Source: Rhizobium sp. ZPR4 (GTDB lineage Bacteria; Pseudomonadota; Alphaproteobacteria; Rhizobiales; Rhizobiaceae). From it: a stretch of DNA of 64,000 bases. Positions 50,856-60,073 of the stretch are shown piece after piece. The stretch covers positions 310,001 through 374,000 of the forward strand of contig NZ_CP157968.1 of NCBI RefSeq assembly GCF_040215725.1, given 5' to 3'. Position 1 is the stretch's first letter, and each line of letters begins with the position of its first letter. Position numbers and translations under genes: made by a program. A model generated the notes under the pieces. The model saw only the letters and a list, made by a program, of their open reading frames with translations. It was not told where the DNA came from and did not search any database.

Positions 50856-53014
50856 CCCCTTGCAGAGATTCGATCACCCCGCCCTCCATCGTCAGCCGAC
50901 CGGATCGGCCGCACTGGCTGGCTGCGGCGCGTATCGACGTGTTCCGGCGCAATCGTCAGCGTGGCGCTGCGCGCGATCTGATCGGCATCAAGGCGTTGGC
51001 GAAGCATGTTGGCGATTTCCGCCGCCTCTTCCGCAGGGCTGAGCGCAAAAAGCAAGAGATCCGCTTCAGCAAAAAGCGTCGGGTCCCAGTTACCATCGAC
51101 GATGGAAGGCCCCATCAGAAGCACGAAATCGAATGAGCCGGCCGTGGCCAATATATCGTCGAGGCTAAGACGCATCGGCAACTCTACATTCTCGGCGACA
51201 GGCCTATTGTACACAACCGTTCGCAGACCGCTCGCGCCGCTGATGAAGACGCCGTTACCGCTGCGGGCTGGCGCTCCCAAGCCGGGCAGGTCTCCGAACT
51301 CGACCACGAGCACATTCTGTTCGGCCTGTTGAAGACCGAGGCCAACCATCGCCCCTGCAAGCCTCGCCGCCAGCGGCGTGTGAAGTGAGGAGACCATCAG
51401 CACATAAGGTTTCGGATGCTCCGTCAGATACAGAATGATGCGCCGCATCAGCTGCAGCACATCGCGCGAAAAGGCTTCGTTTCCGGCCTGGAAAAAGCGC
51501 CGCCGCATCGCGCGAATGCTGAGATAGGCACCGACGCCGGCAACGCCCGGAAGCCGGTACTCTCCAAGATTGACGGGCGCCGGCTCCGGCTTTGCGATTT
51601 CCGACGAAGCGTCTTTGTAAGGCTCGACGTCGAGGAGGCTACGTCTTATGGGGCTTGTGGGATCCTGTTCCGGCTGCTGTCTGGGTCCACGCACCAGAGC
51701 AAGACCGCAGCCGATGATAAGACCGAGAGCGGCGCTGACCGGCAACAACAGCAGCGGCTTCGGCCAGGTCGGCTGCACCGGCGGAGCGGCGGCACTGATC
51801 ACCCGCGCCTCCTGCAGCTGCAGGCCCTGCATCTGCGATGTCTCCTCGGCGCGCTTCAGGAAATCGTCAAGCACCGTGCGCGCCGCCTTCGTCTTCGCCT
51901 CCAGCTGCCGCAACTGCACCTGCGCCGTATCCGAGCTTTCCAGCCTTTGGCGGAGATCGTCGAGCTTTGCCTGCAACGCCACAACGTTTTGCACGGCCAG
52001 ATCGGACTTCGCTTTCAATTCCCGCGTGATGCGCTGCGCCTCGACGGCCATAAGACCCTGCATCCTGTCCAATTCGGATCGCAGTCTTTTGATGATCGGA
52101 TGGCGCGGCTGGTACATGGCCTCGTAATTGGCGAGATCGGCGGCCCGTTGATTGTAGTTCTCGCGGAGTTTGACCGTGGCTTCGGAGGAAAGGATTTCCG
52201 AAAGCTTGGCAAGTGCGGCCGGCGAGGTGCCTGCGGCAAGCGCCTGAGCATACTTATCCTTGGCCTGATCGGCATCGCTTCGCGCGCCTATCAACTGATC
52301 CGTAAGCTTGTCAATCTGGGACTGCAGCGTGCCGCCGGCGGAAGCATCGAGGATCTGATGCGAGACCTTGAAATCTCCGACTTCCTGCTCGGCATCGCTG
52401 ACGTTCTTCTGAAGATTGCCGATCCGGCTCGCAAGCAGCGAATTCACGTCGCTGTTTGCAGTCTCCCGCTCACCCGAAAGACCGGCCTTATAGCGATCGA
52501 CAATGGCATTGGCGATCCTCGCCGCCTTGTCGGAATATCGAGAAGCGAAACTGACATCGATGACATAGGTAAGCCCAGCACGTTCCACGGTCACGGCGCG
52601 CTGAAAGCTCTTGAAGATCGAATCCTTCGTGGGATGCGAAGCCAGGCCAATACGCGACAGCAGACCGCCACCCCCAAATTCCGGATCGTTCTCGATGTTC
52701 TCGCTCTCAAAGACCTTCATCAGCAGGTCACGCGATTCAATGACGAACACCTGGCTTGCGATGGCCGCGCTGTCGCTGCCGATGCCAGGCAGAACATTGT
52801 TGAGATTCGTCGCGCGCGGATCGCGCGGATCGATCATGACGGAAGCTGTCGCGGTATAGCTCGGCTTTGCCACGGCAAGGTAGGCCAGCGTCAGGAGAAG
52901 CACGGCAACGGTGCACGTCAATACGGTCAGCCAGCGCTGCCACAGGATGGTCCACACGGCACCGACATCGAACAGCGGCGGAAGCGAGCGCTCGTCAATG
53001 TTAAACGGCTTCAT
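50852..53014 (-). CDS. Wzc/ExoP-like chain-length protein with degenerate kinase domain
   Basis: A 720-residue inner membrane protein. The Wzz domain starts after a short cytoplasmic tail: first helix about 22-45, periplasmic region with long coiled coils (about 190-410: LSEILSSEATVKLRENYNQRAADLANYEAMYQPRHP), second helix about 430-450 (PLLLLPVSAALGLIIGCGLALVRG). The cytoplasmic part (about 480-720) aligns in outline with BY-kinases but the Walker A position reads VSSLHTPLAARLAGAM, without GxGKS/T, the Walker A' Asp region is VLVVEFGDLPG, and no tyrosine cluster ends the protein. It is probably a pseudo-kinase that regulates chain length without phosphorylation. The start is ATG 53014. Confidence 0.87.
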   Translation of the reverse strand: MKPFNIDERSLPPLFDVGAVWTILWQRWLTVLTCTVAVLLLTLAYLAVAKPSYTATASVMIDPRDPRATNLNNVLPGIGSDSAAIASQVFVIESRDLLMKVFESENIENDPEFGGGGLLSRIGLASHPTKDSIFKSFQRAVTVERAGLTYVIDVSFASRYSDKAARIANAIVDRYKAGLSGERETANSDVNSLLASRIGNLQKNVSDAEQEVGDFKVSHQILDASAGGTLQSQIDKLTDQLIGARSDADQAKDKYAQALAAGTSPAALAKLSEILSSEATVKLRENYNQRAADLANYEAMYQPRHPIIKRLRSELDRMQGLMAVEAQRITRELKAKSDLAVQNVVALQAKLDDLRQRLESSDTAQVQLRQLEAKTKAARTVLDDFLKRAEETSQMQGLQLQEARVISAAAPPVQPTWPKPLLLLPVSAALGLIIGCGLALVRGPRQQPEQDPTSPIRRSLLDVEPYKDASSEIAKPEPAPVNLGEYRLPGVAGVGAYLSIRAMRRRFFQAGNEAFSRDVLQLMRRIILYLTEHPKPYVLMVSSLHTPLAARLAGAMVGLGLQQAEQNVLVVEFGDLPGLGAPARSGNGVFISGASGLRTVVYNRPVAENVELPMRLSLDDILATAGSFDFVLLMGPSIVDGNWDPTLFAEADLLLFALSPAEEAAEIANMLRQRLDADQIARSATLTIAPEHVDTRRSQPVRPIRSADDGGRGDRISARG

Positions 53015-53256
53015 CCTGTTCCTCTCCGCGAATGCGGGTCTCCGGCTCATCGCACATCACTAAATTCAGTATTAGTGAATAATGTTAATCATCCGTTGAA
53101 TTTACACCAGAGCGTGTGATCGACTTGAGACATCGCAAGTAACCATGTTGCGACTTCGTTCTGGCGCAAGCATGAGTACTTACGATATTAGAGATACATT
53201 CTATTTCAGGCACTGCAGGCCATTCGGTCGATAGCAATCAATACAGGATCAGGGCG

Positions 53257-54669
53257 TTGGGTGAGAAAGCCGGCAACAGCGATACTTTATCAGCCGAAAC
53301 GTCGCCGCCCGCGAGCAACCTGCGCTTGTCGATCGGCGCGCTTGCCAGGAGCGGCGCCGTTGCCGGTGCCATCAAGCTCGCCAGTGCAGGCCTGTCGTTC
53401 CTGATGTTCGTTGCGGTTGCCATGACGACCGATGAGCGGCAGTTCGGTCTTTATAGCGCCGCCTATGCCGGAGCGAGTCTGGTCTCCTTCTTCGCAATAA
53501 TCGGCCAGCAAAGTGCGGTGCTCAGATTCTGGCCGCAATATGCCGGCAACAACGACCTGAATTCGGCAAACGGCATGATGGCCCGCTCCATCCTTGTTGC
53601 GCTTGCCGGGCTTGCAAGCTTCAGTCTGCTCATTCTCATCATCGGCTTCTTGCCATTCGCCGGCACGCAGACGCCCGAATGGCTCGCGATCTGCGTGGCG
53701 ACCATGGTGTTGGCCTTCGCTCTCGGCTGGTCGGAATTCGTCGCTTGCGCCCTTCGTGCCAAGAATGCGCTGATATTTGCGCTGCTACCGCGCGATGTCC
53801 TGTGGCGGGCAGTGGCAATTCCGGTCTTCGTGCTTGCCCATTTCATGCACATGAAGATGAGCGCGGTGACCGCAACCTACCTGACTGCCGGGTTGCTGCT
53901 CCTCATGATCGCTCCGCAAACATTCGTGCTTTTTCGTGACACGATCCGCGCGCAGCGCGGCCCGCTTACGAAAGAACAGAAGGATGAATTCAAAACTGTG
54001 ACGTTCGGCCTGTGGGGCGTCACGGCACTCCCGCCGGCGCTCAGTCAGGCGAGCACCTTGCTTGTCGCGGCCATTCTCGGCCCCGAAGCCGCCGGCGCAA
54101 TTTTCGTCGCGGATCGAACGATGCGGCTCGTCGTCCTCGCGCTCAACGGCATCAACCAGGCGCTTGCGCCGCAGATCTCGGCTGCCTTCTATACCGGAGA
54201 CAAGGTGCATGTGCAGCGTATCACCAGCCTTGCAGCGCTCGGCGGCTTCATCATCGCCTTGTGCGTGCTGGTATCCTTCCTGATCTTCGGCGGCCTGATC
54301 CTGTCGATCTTCAATCACGCCTACGCCACACCGACGATGCAGGTGACGTTGATCATCTTCGGCATCGGCGCTACCGTCGGCACCGCCTGCGGCCCTACCG
54401 AAATCCTCATGCAGTTGACAGGCCTCCAGCACGCGCTTTTCAAGCTGCTGGTCATCGTCAACACGTTCGGGCTCTGTGCGACGGCCGTGCTGACCTATTG
54501 GCTCGGCCCGATCGGCGCAGCGCTCGCCATTGCCGGGACGATCATCGTTTGGTGCGTAACCGCCGTGTTCATCGCGCGCCGCACCATCGGCATCAACCCG
54601 TCGATCTTCGGCTTCTTTGCCGGCGAAGACGCCCTCACCGCCCGCTCCTTCCTGAAAGGCCGCTCATGA
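53257..54669 (+). CDS. Wzx-like polysaccharide flippase
   Basis: A 470-residue membrane protein with twelve to fourteen helices, of the MOP/polysaccharide transporter superfamily. The N-terminal domain shows LARSGAVAGAIKLASAGLSFLMFVAVAMTTDERQFGLYSAAYAGASLVSFFA, the classical Wzx opening. It flips undecaprenyl-linked repeat units to the periplasm for the polymerase. The start is a TTG at 53257; the first helix begins about 25 residues later. Divergent from the Wzc-like gene and overlapping the following glycosyltransferase by four bases. Confidence 0.88.
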   Translation: MGEKAGNSDTLSAETSPPASNLRLSIGALARSGAVAGAIKLASAGLSFLMFVAVAMTTDERQFGLYSAAYAGASLVSFFAIIGQQSAVLRFWPQYAGNNDLNSANGMMARSILVALAGLASFSLLILIIGFLPFAGTQTPEWLAICVATMVLAFALGWSEFVACALRAKNALIFALLPRDVLWRAVAIPVFVLAHFMHMKMSAVTATYLTAGLLLLMIAPQTFVLFRDTIRAQRGPLTKEQKDEFKTVTFGLWGVTALPPALSQASTLLVAAILGPEAAGAIFVADRTMRLVVLALNGINQALAPQISAAFYTGDKVHVQRITSLAALGGFIIALCVLVSFLIFGGLILSIFNHAYATPTMQVTLIIFGIGATVGTACGPTEILMQLTGLQHALFKLLVIVNTFGLCATAVLTYWLGPIGAALAIAGTIIVWCVTAVFIARRTIGINPSIFGFFAGEDALTARSFLKGRS

Positions 54670-55808
54670 AAATCGTGCAGGTACAGACCCAGGCGGAGGC
54701 AGGCGGAGCACAGAGGATTTCGGATATGGTCGGTGAAGGGCTGCGCGCGCGTGGCCATGACGTGCGTACCGTCTTCATGTATCGGAAAACCGACGTCTAC
54801 GACCACGATCCCCATGCGGATTTCATCCTCACCGAGCCGCCGCGCAGCATGCTCGGCCAGATACGCGCCGCCGTCGGACTTGTGGGCTACTTGCGCAAAG
54901 CTCGACCGGAGGCGGTGATCACCTTCCAGCACTACGGCAATATTTTCGGCACTATCGGCGCGCGGCTCGCCGGCGCAAACTCCATCATCGCAAACCAGAG
55001 CGGCGCGCCGCAGACGAGCGGCGTCAGGGGGATCCTGACGCAGATCGACAAGCTGATGGGCACTTTCGGCGCCTATCACGCCAATGTCGTCAACTCGCGC
55101 TGGACGGAAGCGCAGTTCGACATCTTCCCGAAAGCCTATCGGCGCCGGACGGCACGCATCGATCACGGCGTTCCTGCACCCTCGATCGCCTTCGACAAAG
55201 GATCGGCGCGCGCCGCCTTTGGCCTTCCCCGAGAGGCGTGGCTGGCCGTCTCTTCCGGCCGCATGGCGCCATCGAAAAACCAGATCGCGCTCGTCGGCGC
55301 CCTCGCTCATCTGCCCGACATTCATATCGCCATCGCCGGCACCGGCCCCGAGCAGGATGCGATCGTCGCTTTTGCGAGGGCCAACGGTGTCAGCGACAGG
55401 CTGCATCTCGTCGGTGAAGTGCCTCCCTCACGCATCTTCGAATTCCTTGCGGCGGGAGACGCCTATGCATTTTCATCATTGACGGAAACCTTCGGCCTCG
55501 CCGTCGTCGAGGCTGCCATTTCCGGGCTGCCGGTGGTCACGAGCAAGCTTGACGTGCTCAAGGAAGTGCTGACGACGGATGAGGGGCAAGCCGCAGCACT
55601 CTTCGTCGATGCCGATGCCAAGGGAATGGCCGATGGGATTGCCGAACTCATCACCAAGCCGGAGCTTGCAGCCAAGCTTGCCGCCGCCGGACGGCAACTG
55701 AAGGAGCAATATTCACCGACGCGCATGTGCGCCGGCTACGAAGCCCTGCTTCTGTCCCGCTCACTTCCGCACGGCTGCAATCCCGTCGATCACCTCCAAT
55801 CGGCCTGA
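54666..55808 (+). CDS. GT4-family glycosyltransferase
   Basis: A 380-residue cytoplasmic glycosyltransferase with GT-B fold. The N-terminal opening KIVQVQTQAEAGGAQRISDMVGEGLRARGHDV binds the acceptor side; the C-terminal donor domain has VSSGRMAPSKNQIALVGAL and the EX7E motif in SSLTETFGLAVVEAAISGLPVV. ATG 54666 overlaps the flippase stop (ATGA). Donor and acceptor sugars are unknown. Its last 48 bases overlap the end of the convergent downstream gene. Confidence 0.9.
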   Translation: MKIVQVQTQAEAGGAQRISDMVGEGLRARGHDVRTVFMYRKTDVYDHDPHADFILTEPPRSMLGQIRAAVGLVGYLRKARPEAVITFQHYGNIFGTIGARLAGANSIIANQSGAPQTSGVRGILTQIDKLMGTFGAYHANVVNSRWTEAQFDIFPKAYRRRTARIDHGVPAPSIAFDKGSARAAFGLPREAWLAVSSGRMAPSKNQIALVGALAHLPDIHIAIAGTGPEQDAIVAFARANGVSDRLHLVGEVPPSRIFEFLAAGDAYAFSSLTETFGLAVVEAAISGLPVVTSKLDVLKEVLTTDEGQAAALFVDADAKGMADGIAELITKPELAAKLAAAGRQLKEQYSPTRMCAGYEALLLSRSLPHGCNPVDHLQSA

Positions 55809-57227
55809 CCGGTTGAGCGTGTGGATCTTCGGATAAGGCCAGTCGCCGTGCGCCGCAATCAATCGGGGCGGCGATAGCCGAACCGTCCTCTCATCCAGCT
55901 GCAGCAGTTGCGAGATACCAAGGCCGCCACCGTAGCCGAGCGTTCCGTCCTGGACCGGGAGATAGATGCCGCCGCCCTCGCGGACAAAAGCGCCTCCCGG
56001 GCGCGCCATGCGGCGATCGATGAGAACCGGGTTCAACATGTGCGGCCTCCAGGGGCCGGCAAGCCGGGACGCATGGAAGACCACGAGCGTATCGGAGGTG
56101 CTGCCGTAGCCATCGCGACTGGTCGCAAACAGCCATAGCTGTCCATCATGATCGAGCAGCGTCGCGTCGGAAATCTCGCCGTCGATGAGCACGGCTTCAG
56201 GAACCCAGCGATCCGGAAACTCTGTTGCCCGATAGAGGATCAACTTTCCGCCCGAACTGGCCTCGGGGAGCATCCAGATCGAACCGTCGCGCTCGAAGAC
56301 CTGTGGATAGGAGAGATGATAGGGCTCCTCCAGCACGCATCGCGGCTCTTGGGGAGCACCGGCAGCGTCGAACGGCACGACCGAGATGACCGCCTTGCCC
56401 GTCGCGTGCGGATAGTCCTCGACGAACAGGAAGAAGCGATCCCGCCACTGAAACGGAAAGGGATCCGCATAGAAGCGATCTCCCGCATCCGGCAGAACGG
56501 ACCAGCCGCATCCAAGCGCATGGGTGCTCGCCACGCCCGGCCCATCAACAAAGCGATAACCGACGCGCCAATGCGCGTGGCGAAAACGCGCACGCCGCAT
56601 TGCCTCTTGACCCAAGCGCGGCAGGGCTGCCGTCAAATAAGTCGACGCAAAAGATGCCGTTTCACCTGTCGGGCCCTTGGATGCCGCGGAGATTGGCTCA
56701 TCCAAGAGAAGCCGGTTTTCGAAAAAAGCGTGAACCACGGAAACGGTAAGCGTAATGGCGCGCGCCAGGACATCTTCAATGCCGAGCGCCACGGACTCGC
56801 GTTTGTCGGTCATCGGCCAGGCTCGGCCTATGACGGTCCTGCCATCCAGAACAGCTTCGATGACAGGCAACGTGCCGGCGGCGATCGCCATCGCAACCGA
56901 CAGGTCGGAATTGAAGCCGTCGAAGTTCAACGCAATGGTTGGAACATCCGATGGCACGATATTGCCTGTAAGATCCAGCCGAAGTGCTGCGGGCCTGCTG
57001 CGGCGGCTTGCGGGGATTTGCGACAATGACGCGGCAAGAGCCGGATCTCGTCGGCGAAAGATCCTGCGCTCGAAAGAAAGAGCGGCGTTGACCGTTGCCG
57101 GCCATGCGTTCGACACGGATTCATGTATGACGGCGATGTCGTGTCCGTCGGCTTGCAGACGCGCGACGACGATCTCCTGCCATCGGCGCGGAGCGGATTT
57201 TGGAACGATGATATCGATCGATGACAT
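55761..57227 (-). CDS. GINT1-N-type (beta-propeller) glycan-biosynthesis protein
   Basis: A 488-residue protein of two parts. The N-terminal 190 residues resemble a degenerate formyltransferase-like Rossmann domain. The C-terminal half (about 220-480) is built of repeated blade-like motifs (FYADPFPFQWRDRFFLFVEDYPHATGKAVISVV; LSYPQVFERDGSIWMLPEASSGGKLILYRA; GQLWLFATSRDG). This five-blade-like pattern is that of the N-terminal domain of plant glucosamine inositolphosphorylceramide transferase 1, found in bacterial polysaccharide loci. Catalytic role unclear. ATG 57227 follows GGGAAG. The 3' end overlaps the GT4 gene on the other strand by 48 bases. Confidence 0.78.
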   Translation of the reverse strand: MSSIDIIVPKSAPRRWQEIVVARLQADGHDIAVIHESVSNAWPATVNAALSFERRIFRRRDPALAASLSQIPASRRSRPAALRLDLTGNIVPSDVPTIALNFDGFNSDLSVAMAIAAGTLPVIEAVLDGRTVIGRAWPMTDKRESVALGIEDVLARAITLTVSVVHAFFENRLLLDEPISAASKGPTGETASFASTYLTAALPRLGQEAMRRARFRHAHWRVGYRFVDGPGVASTHALGCGWSVLPDAGDRFYADPFPFQWRDRFFLFVEDYPHATGKAVISVVPFDAAGAPQEPRCVLEEPYHLSYPQVFERDGSIWMLPEASSGGKLILYRATEFPDRWVPEAVLIDGEISDATLLDHDGQLWLFATSRDGYGSTSDTLVVFHASRLAGPWRPHMLNPVLIDRRMARPGGAFVREGGGIYLPVQDGTLGYGGGLGISQLLQLDERTVRLSPPRLIAAHGDWPYPKIHTLNRSGRLEVIDGIAAVRK

Positions 57228-57420
57228 GGCGCTTCCCATCCGCAGCGGCATCGGTGAGCCTTCTGAGACCTGGGAACTACATTTATTCGGGAAAGCTTAC
57301 TTTCACGTTATTCTAAGGTTGTATTGAAGAATTGCATATCACTACCGGCAATGAAGAATTTCCATAAGCAAGTTCGGGCGTCCGCAGCGTTCATGATGGA
57401 GCGCCGCGATCGCTTGTCGC

Positions 57421-58311
57421 CTAATTTCGCTTGCGCTCTGGCGCCAGCACGAAATCGTGCTCGACCTTCCAGAACGGGCCGCGGAAACCGAGATCCTTGG
57501 CGCGGGCTGGATCATTCGTCAGCCTGAACTCGGCAAGCAGACTCTCCTTGACGCCGAACACCGCATCGGAACGGATATAGGGATCGTCCGGATCGAAGAT
57601 ATGGGTCGTCAGCGTCTCGAAGCCGTCGGCCTTGATGATGTAGTGCAGATGGGCCGGCCGATAGGGATGGCGGCTGAGGGCACCGAGCAATTGTCCGACT
57701 GGGCCATCGTCCGGGATCGGATAATATTTCGGTTTCACCGCCCGGAACCAGTAGTGCCCGTCCTTGCCGGTGCGGAAGACGCCACGCAGATTGAAATCCG
57801 GCTGGATGCCCTTCTGCTGGACATCGTAAAAGCCTTCGTCATTGGCCTGCCAGACATCAAGTACCGCGTTTTCGATCGGCCTGCCGTCAGTATCGAGAAT
57901 GCGGCCGCTGATCACCATGTCCTCGCCCTTCTGGTCGAGGCAGATATTTGCGCCCATCGGCAGCTCCGGCGCGTCCGCAACATGGAAAGGCCCGAGGACC
58001 GTGCTTTCCGAAGCACCCGACGGCTTGCGGTTGTTGATCGCGTCGACCAGCATTGACACGCCGAGCACATCCGACAGCAGGATGAACTCCTGCCGCCAGT
58101 CGGTGCAGGTATGGCCGGTGCGGGTGAGGAAGAAGATCGCCTCCATCCATTCGTCCTGCGTCGGCTCCAGCTCCTTCACTGCCTCGTGCAGCTTGCGGGT
58201 GACGACCTCCATCACCTGCTTCAGCCGCGCATCCCTGGCATTGACGTTGCGGCTCGTGACCACCTCGACGGAATTTTCCTCGGTGAAATAGCCTTTTTCT
58301 TCCACACTCAT
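57421..58311 (-). CDS. Hydroxyquinol 1,2-dioxygenase
   Basis: A 296-residue intradiol ring-cleavage dioxygenase with non-heme Fe(III), converting hydroxyquinol (1,2,4-trihydroxybenzene) to maleylacetate. The N-terminal linker domain (about 15-110) contains EWMEAIFFLTRTGHTCTDWRQEFILLSDVLG, the pattern of hydroxyquinol rather than catechol enzymes. Iron ligands are Tyr162 (GFYD), Tyr197 (YYPIP), His221 and His223 (RPAHLHY), with positions almost identical to the Nocardioides enzyme. It follows the flavin hydroxylase gene by seven bases. Maleylacetate reductase is not in the window. Confidence 0.9.
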   Translation of the reverse strand: MSVEEKGYFTEENSVEVVTSRNVNARDARLKQVMEVVTRKLHEAVKELEPTQDEWMEAIFFLTRTGHTCTDWRQEFILLSDVLGVSMLVDAINNRKPSGASESTVLGPFHVADAPELPMGANICLDQKGEDMVISGRILDTDGRPIENAVLDVWQANDEGFYDVQQKGIQPDFNLRGVFRTGKDGHYWFRAVKPKYYPIPDDGPVGQLLGALSRHPYRPAHLHYIIKADGFETLTTHIFDPDDPYIRSDAVFGVKESLLAEFRLTNDPARAKDLGFRGPFWKVEHDFVLAPERKRN

Positions 58312-58318
58312 GATCGCC

Positions 58319-60073
58319 TCACAGATCCAGAATTGTCTTCAGCACGCGGCGAAGCTCGCGTTCCGGCTCGTCAACCGCCGTATCCGAGCGCCAGGCGACG
58401 TGATGGTCCGGACGTACCAGCAAGACGCCGGCGTCGTGGATTTCGCGGGCGCGTGCCCAGTCTCCCGTCAGGTCCTGCCACTCCTGGCGCGGACCGATCT
58501 TGTGGACGGCGATCGGCAAACTCAACTCCTTCGACAAAGCCCTCGCCGCAGCAATCCAGCCGTCACCACCGATACCGGTCAATATGGTGAAGACGCCATG
58601 ACCGGTGAGATCGAGGCTCGATACTTTCCTGCCGCTGTCGTTGAACAGCCAGGCATGCGGCAGCCGCGCGCCCGGCCACGTCGTCGGCTGGAAATGCAGC
58701 TCGGCATCCTTCTCGTAGGCTGGCTCCGGCTGCCCGTCCTTGACGACGGCATTCGAAGTGTAGCGATGGTTCATCTCCACGCCATGCGCGTCGAACTCAT
58801 AGACCTTATAGGCAATTGCCTCGCGAATGGCCGTGCGCTGGCGTTCGGCATCGGCGGTGTCATCGCAGCGCGCATCCATGTTCTGCTGCATCTTCACCGG
58901 ATCGACGGAATCGAGCAGGCCAAGCGACTTGAAGATCGGGCCGAATTCCTCGATCGACTTGTTGGCGCGGGTGACGATCTGCTTGGCGACCGGCGCGCGT
59001 TCGGCTTGGTAGCTCTCAAGCAGGCCCATGCCCGCCTGCCCCTTGAGGACCAATGCAAGCTTCCACGCAAGATTGAAGCCGTCCTGGATCGAGGTGTTGG
59101 AACCGAGGCCGTTCGAAGGCGGATGGCGATGGACGGCATCGCCCATGCAGAAGACACGGCCGTTCGACATGCTCGTCGCATACATGTTGTTCACAGTCCA
59201 GGTCGAGACCGACTTGATCTTCGGCTTGAGATCGGCAACGCCGACCAGTTCGCGCACGACCTTGGTGGCGAAGGCATCGTCGACCTGCGGCGCAGGCTGG
59301 TTGATGTCATAGCCCCAGACGATCAGCCACTCGTTCCATGGCCGCACCATGCGCACGAGGCCCATGCCGATGCCGCCGACATCGGCGCCGGGCTGCAACA
59401 CCCAATAGAGCACCGACGGCCGATGGGCGACATAGCGTGAGAGATCGGCCTCAAAGAGAATGTTCATCGAGCCGGCGACGCCCATCTTGCCTTCGAAGGT
59501 CAGGCCGGCATGCTCCGCGACCTTGGAATTGCCGCCGTCGGCGCCGATCAGAAACTTAGAGCGGATGGTCAGTTCTTTACCGGTCAGACGGTCGAGACAG
59601 GTCGTCGTGACCCCATCTGCATCCTGAACATGGCTCACATACTCCGTCGACATGCGTGCCTGCGCGCCGCGCGAGCAGGCTGTCTTGAACAGCAGCGGCT
59701 CCATGTAAGTCTGCGGTAAGTCGTTCATGTGAGCGGGCGATGAAAGAAGGTGCTCGGCACGCGACAGCGGATGGTTGCCCCAGCTCTGCATGCGGCCAAT
59801 CTCCTCGCCGGCAACCGCCGTGCAGAAGACATTCTGCCCCATCAGATCCTGTTCGACCGCGAAGAGATAGGCCTCCTCTTCGACATCACGACCGAGATCG
59901 CGCAGAACCTCCATCGTCCGCTGGTTCGTGATGTGCGCGCGCGGCGTGCTCGCCAGCCAGCGATAACGGTTGATCACCATCGGCTCGAGGCCGTAGGTCG
60001 CAAGTAGCGCAGCGGTCGCAGAGCCTGCGGGTCCTGTACCGATGATCAGAACGTCGGTGGTGATGTCAGCCAT
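58319..60073 (-). CDS. FAD-dependent aromatic hydroxylase (TfdB/resorcinol hydroxylase-like)
   Basis: A 584-residue class A flavoprotein phenol hydroxylase. Motifs: GTGPAGSATAALLATYG (GxGxxG, about 12-28), the DG motif LIGADGGNSKVAEHAG (about 177-192) and the GD motif VFCMGDAVHRHPPSNGLGSNTSIQDGFNLAWKL (about 305-337). The C-terminal thioredoxin-like domain (about 440-584) is as in TfdB and phenol 2-monooxygenase. With hydroxyquinol dioxygenase next in the operon, the likely reaction is hydroxylation of resorcinol or a related dihydroxybenzene to hydroxyquinol. ATG 60073 has AGGGAGG five bases upstream; it overlaps the permease gene by eight bases. Confidence 0.88.
   Translation of the reverse strand: MADITTDVLIIGTGPAGSATAALLATYGLEPMVINRYRWLASTPRAHITNQRTMEVLRDLGRDVEEEAYLFAVEQDLMGQNVFCTAVAGEEIGRMQSWGNHPLSRAEHLLSSPAHMNDLPQTYMEPLLFKTACSRGAQARMSTEYVSHVQDADGVTTTCLDRLTGKELTIRSKFLIGADGGNSKVAEHAGLTFEGKMGVAGSMNILFEADLSRYVAHRPSVLYWVLQPGADVGGIGMGLVRMVRPWNEWLIVWGYDINQPAPQVDDAFATKVVRELVGVADLKPKIKSVSTWTVNNMYATSMSNGRVFCMGDAVHRHPPSNGLGSNTSIQDGFNLAWKLALVLKGQAGMGLLESYQAERAPVAKQIVTRANKSIEEFGPIFKSLGLLDSVDPVKMQQNMDARCDDTADAERQRTAIREAIAYKVYEFDAHGVEMNHRYTSNAVVKDGQPEPAYEKDAELHFQPTTWPGARLPHAWLFNDSGRKVSSLDLTGHGVFTILTGIGGDGWIAAARALSKELSLPIAVHKIGPRQEWQDLTGDWARAREIHDAGVLLVRPDHHVAWRSDTAVDEPERELRRVLKTILDL

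Noticed and set aside
51416..53119. A 567-codon open frame on the plus strand opposite the Wzc-like gene
   Set aside because: Its composition is His/Arg/Gln-rich with no domain pattern, while the minus strand reads a full Wzz-type protein. It is a frame shadow of high-GC coding DNA.
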